Below are positions 57,662 to 62,849 of a stretch of DNA of 64,000 nucleotides, piece after piece (position 1 is the stretch's first letter; each line of letters starts with the position of its first letter). The notes beneath the pieces were generated by a model. That model was not told the DNA's origin. It saw nothing but the letters and a program-made list of their open reading frames with translations, and searched no databases. The translations under genes and the position numbers were made by a program. The stretch spans positions 23,464,042-23,528,041 of the forward strand of contig NC_074728.1 in NCBI RefSeq assembly GCF_947242115.1, read 5' to 3'. The DNA is from Biomphalaria glabrata. Lineage: Eukaryota > Mollusca > Gastropoda > Planorbidae.

Positions 57662-60600
57662 AAGAGTGAGAGAAAGAAACATTAATTCACTGGCCAGCAA
57701 TGTTTGCAGCTATGGCTGGTATACACTTAAATGTAGCTCTTTCATTACAATTCAAAACAAAATGATTAAAAAAGGTGTGTACCGGCCTGAATAAATAGTA
57801 AAAAGCCTGGGAACAAACCTACGTGCGTAGCCGCTGTCTACTGCTAGTCTCTTCTCTTTCCAATGTTTCTTCGACTTTCTATTTCTTTCACCTTTCTCTT
57901 TCTTTCTCTCATTCACTTTCTCTCTATTTCTTTGTCTTTTTTTTCTCTTCCTTTCTCTCCCTCGTTTTCGATCGCCCTGCATCTTATTCTCTCTATCCTC
58001 TCTTTCTCTCATTCTCTTTATCTCTTTCTTTTTCCCGTTGGTTATAGAGTGCGTTTAAGGGTACTTCACCCTAATAGGAATGTTTAAAAGAGTCTATCTC
58101 CCTTTATCTCCCTTTACTTTTCAGAATGCGAACTCGGTTACTGGGGTCAGTTCTGCAGGAACGAATGCTCCAACTGTGAGATGGGTTGTGACAGACACAC
58201 CGGAGCCTGCCTTCAATGCAAACCCGGGTTTAAAAATCCGGAAACAGGATGCCAACTAGGTCATTAGGTCAACAGTTTAGAGACGTTAAAGTCTAGATCC
58301 GTTCGTAGATTATAGCTCCTCTTTCGTGGTTGAAGATGAACACATTTCTTATATTTTATGAACTCGAAGATATCTTCAAAGTCCAATCCAAGCTTTAAAA
58401 AGCCGACGCATACGTGGCATGGGTGGGTTAGGTCAGTTGCAGATAGGTCTGCTTCTTCTCTCAGCTTTTTGTTGGTTAAGCGCTCTTTCACGCTGGCCAC
58501 TCGTCTTGCTTCAAATCTCGAGACTCCGACACTCACAGCTTCACGCCATGAGGAGCGATCGAGATACCGTAATTGAACATCAAAAGATAAGAGCACATTC
58601 GTCTCATAATTATTATTATGCAATTGTTAGATACAGAATCTAGAATCTAGGTCATCAATCTATTTAATTAAATGTTACTTCTTTATCCCTAGTGCTATTA
58701 GAGCATAGAATGGGTTGCCTGAGCTAGCCAGGAAAACCAGTGACTTGGCAGAATTTAAGTCATTGGTTTAATATGCATGACTGAATGCAGGACGCGTAGG
58801 ACGTAATCATCTTCTATTTTGAAGTAACGTCTGTATTATATAAGATAAGACAATAGACTAAATGCAATACTAAATTGTGATTTTCACAACGTGCTTTTAA
58901 TGTTCAATTTCTAGATCTAGATCTAGATCTAAAACTTAAATTATATGTTACATAGGTTAGGGTTGAAAAAAAAAAACTTTACTTCTTTGAAATACTTGAC
59001 AAAACAACGCCTTGATCCAACTTTCTACAAAATGTACACGATCGATCAATCGCGGATAAGAATTTATTTCCGGTTTCCAGTCTAGATGTAATATCTATAG
59101 TCTATCCCTTTAAAGCGGAAGTCAAAAATAGATACAAGAATGTGCACACTATTAAAATTTAATGCTAATACCCATAACTCTGCCCCTTCATTTATGGCTT
59201 ACAATATATTAGTTATATCCCTTAGATCATTTTCGATATTTAATATTTATATTACGTAACCATTTATTATTAGTTTCTTATTATACATGCCTAACGTATA
59301 CATTATAAACACACGCATGCATTACTAATCTCACTTAGAAGACTTTCATCTTAAGATTAGCGTTAATTTCAGGGTGTGGAGAATATGAATACGGTCGAAA
59401 TTGTATTGGTGATTGTAAGCTGAAATGTAATAGTGATTGCGTGGAGAGACGACACGGAACATGTCCTTGTAAGTACATTGAATACATATCATTCTATGTT
59501 GGTAGTGGTATGTTTCTAGACGCATGATACTGTCACTTTGACGATGTCAGTTGAAAGCAACCGTAACAATGTCACAGACACTTATACATATGTTACCGGC
59601 TAATTGCGAAACGCAGGCACTATTGGAATTAATAAGCAGTCTACTGAATGCTTCGGGGCGCGGTGGCTGAGTGGTTAAACGCTTAACTCCCTAACCCGAG
59701 TCCTGGGTTCAAATCTCGGCAAACCCTCCCACTGCAAGATAAAAAGAGATACACTGCATCTTTCTTGATCAAGCCAGGAAGAAGGAGAGTTTGTTCGAAA
59801 TTGTCCTTACATATAGATTAATTTAGACTAAAAAATATTCGGGTCCTTTTCAGGGCTCAAGGTAGAGCCCTCTACATTTTGAACTGCACAAATTCATTAC
59901 CATAGCGTCAACAGTTCCAATTGCGTCATAGTAAAAAAGAGTGCGGGTCAAATAAAAGAAGTGAGGCATGTTATGGGGTGTCTGTGTGTGTGTATGTTTC
60001 CAAGGTAGCTGACGAAATACAGTATCCAAATTGATTTCCTTACTGTTCGATCTATATGTCATATCAGGTTAAATATGTGTATAGATTGCAATAAATGTTA
60101 TATTAAGTCTTTGTTCACCAGAGAATTGTGTTTAAGTTATTTAAAGTTTATAAATTAAAAATATAATAGATCGTAATTGGTTCAGACGTACTAGCTGTTT
60201 GGAGCTACAACCCAACGACCGATACCTCAACATATGGTGTCAGAAGTGGGGTAGTACATAAACCCGTCCTAGTAAAAGTGAAAAGATCTATCAAACGGCT
60301 GAAAGGGCCGATACTCTGAAATGACATCCGAGGCACTTGTAGCATACGTCCGTCTGTAATATACATAGTTGACTTAACAATCTGCTATGCTGACTAATTC
60401 AGTTACTAGTAAGAATTTATACCAGGGGTTCTCAACTTGTGGGTCGCGACCCTCTTGGGGGTCGATTGACGATTTGCCAGGGGTCGCCTAAGACCATCGA
60501 AAAAGTTTATTGTTTTTGTCTATTCCTCTATTGCTGTGTGTGTTTGCGGGGGGGGGGGGGTCGCGGCAGAGTGGGGGATTGTAAAAAGGGGTCGCCGAGC

Positions 60601-61689
60601 TTAATAGGTTGAGAACCGCTGATTTAGACGAACAATGTTTCGTCGTTAGGGTGAACTTTGACCTATCTGAGGCGTGAAAGGCTCGGATGGGCAGAGACGT
60701 GATTAAAAGATTTTGTGCCCCCCCCAAAAAAAAAAGTAAGATGTCTATTTTGTTCAAAGGTTCTTTAAAAAGTTTTTTTTTTCTTTTAAATATATGTTTC
60801 TTAATTGTTTTGTTTTTTTTTTGTTTTGTTTTTTTTTGTTTTCAGCATACAGTTCAGTAGCTGTCACGTGGGTGGCCGTCACTGCCGTCATGGCTCTATC
60901 CGTGCCCCTCTGCTTCTTGTGCTCAGCGATGTAGGTATTGTTTCGTCATGTCGGAATAACTCTGCTCGTTTATTAGTTGCCTACAAAAGTAGCTGCCCTT
61001 GCATCAAGAGATGCTGAACACATACATTTTTTTTTTTGTTTTATTAATTTTCGGCTTCGAAAAAAGGCCTTGTATCAATGGGATGTCACATTACAAACAC
61101 GCAGAATATAAAAAAATCCTTTTAATTATAAACAACAACAAATCTTAACCAAAGGGGAAGAACTTCGTGCTTTAAACTCTTACCAGTCAATAATGTACAC
61201 GTTATATCCCTTATTTGATATTTCAAAAAAAAATTTCATTACCATTAATTAATTTCCTAATCTAGTATTTTTGTTTATTTATTCATGTTTTGTAAAGGGC
61301 AATAACTAATTGTTTAAGTATCTAGTTCATTGGAGAAGGTGAGGGTGGGTGTGGGAGAAATAGCGTCAGCGATTATTTAAGCGGACAAAACCCAACAAAT
61401 TTAACCGTATAAGTGAATTTTTATAAATTTTTAATTCCTTTCAGATCTTGCGAATATATGGGGCATGAAGGTGGCGCCCAGTACATCGTGCCCCTCTATC
61501 ACTTACCCTTTTCTACGCCTCTGCGTAACTGAAATAGACATGATCTCTTGTTTCAGGTTTTCCAAAAAATACAAAAGTTTCCACGACGAACCGGAGAATG
61601 AGGTGGTGTACGCCGCCATTACGACTACCGGAAGTGGGTTGTCTTCACTGCACAAAGGCCGCACCTCGATCGGGAGTTCCATAAACTGA
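27064..61689 (+). CDS. Gene B: IgGFc-binding-like / EGF single-pass receptor (18 exons, 674 aa)
   Basis: Eighteen exons join with no phase conflict and total 2025 coding nt. Residues 1-19 are a signal peptide. Residues ~20-477 resemble the IgGFc-binding-protein N-terminal domain, with its signatures FGNKFLLTLP, YTVLPVAAWGKKYIVV, MAKNEITLTFK, TGTIIESNFPVGVITGSC, YGTEFISFN and CYVYGFADHASY. Residues ~478-525 carry two acidic metal-binding-like motifs (RDNDCDFFVDEE, DNDADGSIDED). Residues ~526-602 are two cysteine-rich MEGF-type modules. Residues ~607-629 form one transmembrane helix. The 45-residue tail has an ITIM-like V-x-Y-x-x-I at Tyr649. The topology is a type I surface receptor; the ligand is unknown. 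Introns are swollen by satellites and transposons. A recognition or immune role is inferred. Confidence 0.87.
27130..27705. repeat. (ATC)n-rich array, tail of a minus-strand LINE
   Basis: Imperfect trinucleotide array in gene B intron 1. It meets 'caacctccatttgacggaga', the reverse complement of the RTE-type LINE ending seen at 23560, so it most likely grew from that LINE's (GAT)n tail. Open minus frames are artefacts. Confidence 0.85.
27706..28190. repeat. Four tandem copies of a 122-bp unit
   Basis: Each unit runs from 'catcaacctccatttgacgg' through 'ccttgacgcaactcttgtag' to 'tacccggttgtttccctttg'. The start of the unit is LINE 3' end in reverse, so it is a tandem multiplication of a LINE junction. 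The last copy ends about 70 bp before exon 2. Confidence 0.9.
28259..28368 (+). CDS. Gene B exon 2: start of IgGFc-binding-like domain
   Basis: Acceptor gtttcacgtctgcag, phase 1 in; donor aca|gtaagc, phase 0 out. It encodes LSTAFGNKFLLTLPRM and ATFFLYSPVNSSVT. This 'GxxFLLxFP...SPxxxxVT' pattern opens IgGFc-binding-type domains. Confidence 0.8.
28425..28830 (+). repeat. Dispersed repeat family D
   Basis: Well-kept copy from 'gtgtgtttctatggtgacgg' to 'gggtcaacgaccgtca'. No coding capacity. Unique AT-rich sequence follows to 29400. Confidence 0.7.
29405..29640 (-). mobile_element. RTE-type LINE fragment
   Basis: Same segment as 4640-4900 and 44260-44480. On the minus strand the translation resembles the R-Q-R-K-R-W region of LINE reverse transcriptases. 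Confidence 0.5.
29865..30054. mobile_element. hAT-like MITE, family M1
   Basis: Ends cagcggttctcaacct and aggttgagaacccctg; flanks atataatc and ttataatc (one mismatch). Confidence 0.75.
30118..30215 (+). CDS. Gene B exon 3, source of the downstream minisatellite
   Basis: Acceptor tgttcaactgtgtccag, phase 0 in; donor tacaa|gtaagt, phase 2 out. It encodes VYFSVLSHNTSSNLTAVIKA then SRVTIVRPHSIY. Its last 23 nt plus the donor (30193-30221) are the first, diverged unit of the 27-bp array that follows. Confidence 0.78.
30216..31560. repeat. 27-bp minisatellite of the exon-3 end plus 5' splice site, about 50 copies
   Basis: Unit 'gttcgaccccataggacata' + 'caagtaa'. Nearly every unit keeps caa|gtaagt, a strong 5' splice site. 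The exon-3 end differs from the consensus at about four bases. Any downstream copy used as a donor would read AAG TAA in frame at once. Minus-strand frames (SYGVKLTCM repeats) are artefacts of the 9-codon period. Confidence 0.95.
31862..32095 (+). repeat. tRNA-derived SINE, family S1
   Basis: From 'ggtcctgtgttcgaatctcg' through 'gttggtcgttgtgctggcca' to 'gcaaggtctgaaaaggg'. Plus copy. Confidence 0.75.
32339..32383 (+). CDS. Gene B exon 4 (45 nt)
   Basis: Acceptor actatttttaccag, phase 2 in; donor atcac|gtgacc, phase 2 out. It encodes NSGLPKKYHHREDIT. Short, but it is the only piece that joins exons 3 and 5 in phase. The donor is weak. Confidence 0.6.
32400..33126. other. Intron 4, AT-rich
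   Basis: No recognisable element. A poly-T run precedes the exon-5 acceptor. Confidence 0.5.
33127..33285 (+). CDS. Gene B exon 5: IgGFc-binding-like core
   Basis: Acceptor acaatttcttctccag, phase 2 in; donor ctgag|gtaggt, phase 2 out. It encodes GKKFTFALKGNNTFG, VQICQGAHYLDMY and TVLPVAAWGKKYIVVTLR. The last block is a hallmark of the family (LPVxxxGxxYxVxT). Confidence 0.87.
33380..33810 (+). repeat. S1 SINE split by a LINE L5 tail
   Basis: S1 sequence stops at 33440 and resumes near 33644. The insert 33449-33635 is an L5 LINE 3' end (AEQLKKTAHYFSLAKSAKE) with a gaag-rich tail, flanked by perfect gactacgg repeats at 33441-33448 and 33636-33643. Confidence 0.75.
33841..34105 (-). repeat. 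tRNA-derived SINE, family S1
   Basis: Full-length minus copy from 'ttcccttttcagaccttg' to 'caatcagccaccgcgcc'. Confidence 0.8.
34333..34602. mobile_element. hAT-like MITE, 270 bp
   Basis: Ends cagaggcgtagtg and cactacgcgtctg; flanks ttactcgg and ttattcgg (one mismatch in 8). Related in its ends to family M2. Confidence 0.65.
35257..35391 (+). CDS. Gene B exon 6
   Basis: Acceptor gttttctttcag, phase 2 in; donor ggtc|gtaagt, phase 2 out. It encodes LQIINSMAKNEITLTFKK and FTPGVGYFLNLLLRS. N-E-I-T-L-T-F fits the IgGFc-binding-like fold. Confidence 0.83.
35686..35934 (+). repeat. tRNA-derived SINE, family S1, with 14-bp target duplication
   Basis: Complete plus copy: head gcggtggctgagcggtaaag, B box ggttcgaatcctgg, tail ctttacttta. 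It is flanked by ctattggagatatg at 35672-35685 and 35935-35948, which proves a retroposed insertion and fixes the ends of the family. Confidence 0.9.
35949..37293. other. Intron 6, no clear feature
   Basis: AT-rich with a G run near 36330. Small open frames on either strand show no family signal. Confidence 0.45.
37294..37346 (+). CDS. Gene B exon 7 (53 nt)
   Basis: Acceptor cttcccttcag, phase 2 in; donor actg|gtaaat, phase 1 out. It encodes SFQSYSISKCDDKLESMT and joins exon 8 to give SMTGTIIES, a conserved LxGTxI turn. Confidence 0.78.
37420..38965. repeat. 28-bp minisatellite, about 55 copies
   Basis: Unit 'gtccatgtcatgaggtttat' + 'gtcatata' in intron 7 of gene B. Variant units (caggttcatgtc, gtgtaatatag, cattaggtttatgtcg) recur in blocks, showing higher-order duplication. 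Confidence 0.95.
39430..39790 (-). mobile_element. RTE-type LINE C-terminus
   Basis: The minus frame reads PRNTWRRDLEADSKQMSKTR then GLLERLVQNRDARRKMVGGL. This NTWRR...LEADxxxMxxTW...DRxxWRxLVGGL block is typical of RTE LINEs. Confidence 0.85.
39891..40090. mobile_element. hAT-like MITE, 'cagtatttctcaaac' family
   Basis: Inverted ends cagtatttctcaaac and gtttgggaaccactg. Related to 8372-8576. The target duplication is imperfect. Confidence 0.55.
40177..40305 (+). CDS. Gene B exon 8, followed by a GC donor
   Basis: Acceptor ctcatttactaag, phase 1 in; phase 1 out. It encodes GTIIESNFPVGVITGSC then LSDTEFLICNTSKVVKGKKG. The intron begins GC (catcag|gcaagt), the usual context of GC-AG introns, and the frame joins exon 9 exactly (G+AG gives Glu). 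Confidence 0.83.
40306..40311 (+). promoter_or_regulatory. GC-type 5' splice site
   Basis: atcag|gcaagt matches the strong AG|GCAAGT consensus of GC-AG introns. No GT donor nearby keeps the frame. Confidence 0.7.
40504..40734. mobile_element. MITE with cagggccggc ends
   Basis: Inverted ends cagggccggcattagg and taagaccggccctg. The target duplication is not clean. A fragment of the same family is at 25565. Confidence 0.55.
40855..41787. repeat. ~40-bp minisatellite of the exon-9 acceptor and exon start
   Basis: Unit 'gttgttgtttcctcagagat' + 'gttgttgccctaagagc'. About ten clear copies lie from 41380 to 41760, with older diverged ones back to 40865. Each repeats the polypyrimidine tract, the cag acceptor and ~20 nt of exon 9. 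In the exon frame each decoy reads CCC TAA where the real exon reads CCC TAC. Confidence 0.92.
41788..41969 (+). CDS. Gene B exon 9
   Basis: Acceptor tgttgtttcctcag, phase 1 in; donor tac|gtaagt, phase 0 out. It encodes EMLLPYETYGTEFISFNILG, then QGLVAVVASKNNTEVKLY and SSVFLQQTGDWVY. Y-G-T-E-F and N-N-T-E-V-K are strong IgGFc-binding-domain signatures. Confidence 0.9.
42302..42440 (+). repeat. tRNA-derived SINE fragment
   Basis: 'aaggtggtcgagtagtgggg' and 'ccggtttcgagccttgg' resemble A and B boxes. Diverged. Confidence 0.4.
43145..43880 (-). mobile_element. LINE (CR1/Rex-like) 3' part with (TTAGTC)n tail
   Basis: The minus frame reads RRLENIIKKASKITLTTLPH, then LRKIELSIKTRTERYKNSF, a typical reverse-transcriptase C-terminus. 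The 3' end is at the left with a short (ttagtc) tail at 43148-43192. Same ending as 20739-20792. Confidence 0.8.
44020..44218. mobile_element. hAT-like MITE, family M1
   Basis: Ends caggggttctcaacct and aggttgagaaccgctg; flanks gcttagag and gcttaaag (one mismatch). Confidence 0.8.
44260..44480 (-). mobile_element. RTE-type LINE fragment
   Basis: Third copy of the segment at 4640 and 29405. Confidence 0.5.
44487..44690 (-). repeat. tRNA-derived SINE, family S1, head missing
   Basis: From 'cccctttcagactgtgcgg' to 'gaagtacaaaatccatg', then directly the A-rich array. Confidence 0.7.
44691..45119. repeat. (AAAAAAGT)n A-rich array
   Basis: Units of 7-10 bp, gt + An. It sits exactly at the tail side of the minus S1 SINE starting at 45120. 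S1 tails are cttta-like, so the array most likely grew from that tail. Confidence 0.85.
45120..45392 (-). repeat. tRNA-derived SINE, family S1
   Basis: Full minus copy ending 'ccactcagctaccgcgcc'. A second head fragment follows to about 45440. Confidence 0.8.
45517..45692 (+). CDS. Gene B exon 10
   Basis: Acceptor cttttcaccaacag, phase 0 in; donor tggag|gtaaga, phase 2 out. It encodes LPVSGFNYYFKADKAIQVIY, VHRSVCRSQEGG and PSLGLLLPMELFYDHFIW. The D-P-S-L-type ending before 'LLPxxxF' is family-like. Confidence 0.87.
45930..46260 (+). mobile_element. L2/CR1-like LINE 3' end
   Basis: The frame reads FSVHRPNVWNSLPIDIRQT then FKKNIKTYLFTNFF, the usual last residues of such reverse transcriptases. 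It ends 'gcgccttgagcc', 'tgctttataaataaaatg' and (att)n. Confidence 0.85.
46265..46840 (+). repeat. Dispersed repeat family D
   Basis: Long copy from 'gtggaaagaggttagctat' to 'agtcaacggccgtca'. Begins right after the LINE tail. Confidence 0.65.
46892..47160 (+). repeat. tRNA-derived SINE, family S1, abutting the exon-11 acceptor
   Basis: Plus copy from 'tttggtggctgacatgtaga' to the tail 'ttacttaactttactttc'. The tail ends within about 15 bp of the exon-11 AG and supplies its pyrimidine tract. Confidence 0.75.
47175..47279 (+). CDS. Gene B exon 11
   Basis: Acceptor tttcatatctag, phase 2 in; donor aatat|gtgagt, phase 2 out. It encodes TPFTEGNANFSNYATYVADA then NNIPYMRLDHNLLN. Confidence 0.8.
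47560..47755 (+). repeat. tRNA-derived SINE, family S3
   Basis: Head 'ggctgcctggtcgtgcggtt', B box 'cgagggttcaaaccctgccc', then 'gtcctgcgggaggtttgg'. A head fragment also precedes the satellite at 18860. Confidence 0.7.
47760..48279. other. Intron 11, AT-rich
   Basis: No supported element or coding signal. Confidence 0.5.
48280..48459. mobile_element. hAT-like MITE, family M2
   Basis: Ends cagaggagtagctagg and cctagctacgcccctg. The target duplication has decayed. Confidence 0.6.
48572..48752 (+). CDS. Gene B exon 12: end of IgGFc-binding-like domain
   Basis: Acceptor tttttttacgcag, phase 2 in; donor tta|gtaagt, phase 0 out. It encodes REYRVGSLQVSKGLHT, TTSKFVCYVYGFADHASYML and APNFISSPINL. 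C-Y-V-Y-G-F-x-D-x-x-S-Y is the classic end of this domain. Confidence 0.9.
48980..49284 (+). mobile_element. RTE-type LINE C-terminus
   Basis: The frame reads RTSWRETVTKTKKAMDRDK; a neighbouring frame reads FGRECLSKIGLHSHMKKC, the terminal knuckle. A frame change lies between the two. Confidence 0.75.
49332..49527. mobile_element. hAT-like MITE, family M1
   Basis: Ends cagcggttctcaacct and aggttgagaacccctg; perfect 8-bp duplication gtctatat at 49324-49331 and 49528-49535. Confidence 0.85.
49640..49872 (+). repeat. tRNA-derived SINE, family S2
   Basis: Head 'agcgtggtcgagaggctaag' with B box 'cgaggttcgacactcg', and an L2/V-SINE-like tail 'gcgctatataaaagctat'. Second copy at 50511-50745. Confidence 0.8.
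50070..50163 (+). CDS. Gene B exon 13: first acidic DNDxD motif
   Basis: Acceptor tttcttaactaccag, phase 0 in; donor attg|gtaagt, phase 1 out. It encodes PCTRSVTFMMPGDLRDNDCD then FFVDEEAFDNI. The D-N-D-C-D-x-x-x-D-E-E pattern follows IgGFc-binding-like domains in other molluscan proteins and resembles a metal-binding loop. Confidence 0.85.
50262..50500 (-). repeat. tRNA-derived SINE, family S1, diverged
   Basis: Minus copy with 'cccctttcagatgatgtg' and 'ttaccattcagccataatt'. Confidence 0.55.
50511..50745 (+). repeat. tRNA-derived SINE, family S2
   Basis: Very like the copy at 49640, including a longer mid-part 'gttgtgtttactgagcgcc'. Confidence 0.85.
50860..50945 (+). mobile_element. LINE tail with (ATCTT)n
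   Basis: 'gattggaccaataaaaatta' then tandem tcttatcttat. Only the 3' end is left. Confidence 0.5.
51032..51111. mobile_element. piggyBac-like MITE (family P), decayed
   Basis: Left end ttaactctttctctcc; right end ggagagaaacagttcaa is changed. Internal part matches 10947-11027. Confidence 0.55.
51334..51595. mobile_element. piggyBac-like MITE (family P)
   Basis: TTAA at both ends, inverted ends ctcgttctctcc and ggagagaaagag. Longer interior than the 10947 copy. Confidence 0.6.
51678..51896 (-). repeat. tRNA-derived SINE, family S1
   Basis: Minus copy with part of the body missing, 84 bp upstream of exon 14. Confidence 0.75.
51980..52030 (+). CDS. Gene B exon 14: second acidic DNDxD motif (51 nt)
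   Basis: Acceptor tgacttgctcag, phase 1 in; donor cagag|gtaagc, phase 1 out. It encodes DNDADGSIDEDLGLPNR. The length is a multiple of three with the same phase at both ends, so it can be skipped cleanly. Confidence 0.83.
52706..53208 (+). repeat. Left LTR
   Basis: 503 bp, tgtcacagatt...gtgttgttaca. Confidence 0.9.
53460..53695. repeat. 33-bp minisatellite in the element's leader
   Basis: About seven units of 'agaccagtaaagtaaataac' + 'tggcaatataaa' between the left LTR and the long frame. Confidence 0.9.
56763..57265 (+). repeat. Right LTR
   Basis: 503 bp; I could find no difference from the left LTR. Confidence 0.9.
57271..58124. other. Intron 14, 3' part: G runs, (GA)n, pyrimidine-rich tract
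   Basis: G runs at 57320-57540, (ag)n at 57633-57680, and a long ct-rich stretch at 57840-58040 that precedes the exon-15 acceptor. No gene. Confidence 0.5.
58125..58259 (+). CDS. Gene B exon 15: MEGF-type cysteine-rich module 1
   Basis: Acceptor ctttacttttcag, phase 1 in; donor ctag|gtcatt, phase 1 out. It encodes ECELGYWGQFCRNECSNC, EMGCDRHTGACLQC and KPGFKNPETGCQL. C-x-x-G-Y-W-G-x-x-C is typical of multiple-EGF scavenger-type proteins. The donor is weak. Retention of the intron would end the protein at GH*. Confidence 0.85.
   Translation, partial: NANSVTGVSSAGTNAPTVRWVVTDTPEPAFNANPGLKIRKQDAN
58264..58623 (-). mobile_element. RTE-type LINE C-terminus
   Basis: The minus frame reads LRYLDRSSWREAVSVGVSRF then RVASVKERLTNKKLREEADL and a partial Cys knuckle. 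It starts just after exon 15. Confidence 0.75.
58683..58855 (+). mobile_element. LINE family G 3' end
   Basis: 'gggttgcctgagctagccag' to 'gaagtaacgtctgtattata' and a gataa tail. Confidence 0.75.
59373..59468 (+). CDS. Gene B exon 16: cysteine-rich module 2
   Basis: Acceptor gcgttaatttcag, phase 1 in; donor cctt|gtaagt, phase 1 out. It encodes GCGEYEYGRNCIGDCKLKCN then SDCVERRHGTCP, a second, shorter EGF-like unit. Same phase at both ends as exon 15, as expected for modular EGF exons. Confidence 0.83.
59655..59745 (+). repeat. S1 SINE head fragment
   Basis: 'gcgcggtggctgagtggtta' and 'gggttcaaatctcgg'. Confidence 0.65.
60060..60240 (+). repeat. Dispersed repeat D, 3' part
   Basis: 'ttgttcaccagagaattgtg' and 'caacccaacgaccgat' match the end of the family. 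Confidence 0.5.
60423..60621. mobile_element. hAT-like MITE, family M1
   Basis: Ends caggggttctcaac and aggttgagaaccgctg; flanks atttatac and atttagac (one mismatch). Confidence 0.78.
60846..60930 (+). CDS. Gene B exon 17: transmembrane helix
   Basis: Acceptor gttttgttttcag, phase 1 in; donor gcgat|gtaggt, phase 2 out. It encodes SYSSVAVTWVAVTAVMALSV then PLCFLCSA, one clear hydrophobic helix. Confidence 0.87.
61557..61689 (+). CDS. Gene B exon 18: cytoplasmic tail with ITIM-like motif
   Basis: Acceptor atctcttgtttcag, phase 2 in, stop TGA at 61687-61689. It encodes a basic stop-transfer SKKYKSFHDEP, then ENEVVYAAITTTG and a Ser/Gly-rich end. V647-x-Y649-x-x-I652 (61603-61620) fits the ITIM consensus. 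Confidence 0.88.
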
Positions 61690-61700
61690 ATGGGCATTAA

Positions 61701-61706
61701 AATAAA
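61701..61706 (+). promoter_or_regulatory. Poly(A) signal of gene B
   Basis: AATAAA 12 bp after the stop codon, implying a very short 3' UTR unless a later site is used. Confidence 0.7.
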
Positions 61707-61949
61707 ATGAAAGACTTTTTTTGACGGCTCTTTGCTATAGTGTTGACTTGTTTATGCATATTTTCAATTTAATATATACACGTATATGTGTCTGAGTTTG
61801 TTTATCTATATGTGTGAACGTATGCTTATGTCTCTATGCATGATGGGTTGTATGGATCATCTTTCTTGCCATTTGACATTCAGTTGTTATTTTCAGAGAC
61901 AGATCATTTGGAAGCGGATCATTTTGTTTTATGTTTTCTATATACTGTC

Positions 61950-62010
61950 CACGTCTGCAAAAGAGCTCACAGCTCAGCAGCAAAAAGCTGGCTAGAAGAA
62001 GAAGAGGCAT
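61950..62010 (+). mobile_element. LINE L5 3' end
   Basis: 'ctgcaaaagagctcacagct' to a gaag-rich tail, as at 24910 and 33580. Confidence 0.65.
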
Positions 62011-62365
62011 ACAGCAATGCAGGGAGGATAGACCCCTAGCTTTGTGTTTGTGGTAATACCTCGTCTATTCTGAATCTTTTTAGACTGCCATAGGATGCGC
62101 TGGCTTTGGTGATATGCAAGTCGATTGCATTCTCGATGTTTCCGTTTCTGAAGAGTGTGATGCACAATCTCGATGCAGTCTCGTCTGCGATGGGCAGTTC
62201 AAATCTGTAGAATGGAAGACTCCGCATCCCTAAACGACTCCTTTACTGTCAGTTAAACAAAGGCAAGCGCCCACTTGTTGGACAAAGAGATAACGCTCCA
62301 GGGTCACCATCATAGATTCTCTGAAAGCCTTCAGAATTGACCCAGCTCTATGGGAGACGGAAACA

Positions 62366-62569
62366 CAGGGGTTCTCAACCTGTGGGTCGTGACCCCTTTG
62401 GGGGGTCGATTGACGATTTGCCAGGGGTCGCCAAAGACAATCGAAAAAAAAGGATTGTTTTTATTTATTCTTCTATTGCTGGGTGTATGTGCCTGGGGGA
62501 GGGGGGGTCCGCGGCAGAATCGGGGATTGCAAAAAGGGGTCGCAGAACTTAAATGGTTGAGAACCACTG
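62366..62569. mobile_element. hAT-like MITE, family M1
   Basis: Ends caggggttctcaacct and atggttgagaaccactg. The flanks no longer match well. Confidence 0.72.
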
Positions 62570-62574
62570 CGATA

Positions 62575-62740
62575 GAGCATCACGGCGTCACGCTGTGAAA
62601 ACTGGCACATACATTGGAGAGGACAATAGAACAGCGCTGGCAGAAGAAAAGCGTCAGAGAAAAAAAGCAAGGCTAAGGACACTAGCTCCATCTGGAATAA
62701 CCTGCCCATGGGGCATCCCAACATTCTGAGATCAGTATTA
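62575..62740 (+). mobile_element. Probable LINE fragment
   Basis: Short decayed frames only; the family is not certain. Confidence 0.3.
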
Positions 62741-62849
62741 TCATATCTTTAAATTGAATTCAAATGGTATACAGAGAAGTAGCTTATAATATGTTGCAAT
62801 GCAGCCACCTCCAGCGTATATCATCCATAGCGAAATCATAGTCTTTCAT

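Noticed and set aside
58264-58643. Host gene on either strand after exon 15
   Set aside because: The minus frame is an RTE-type LINE C-terminus and the plus frames are its shadows.
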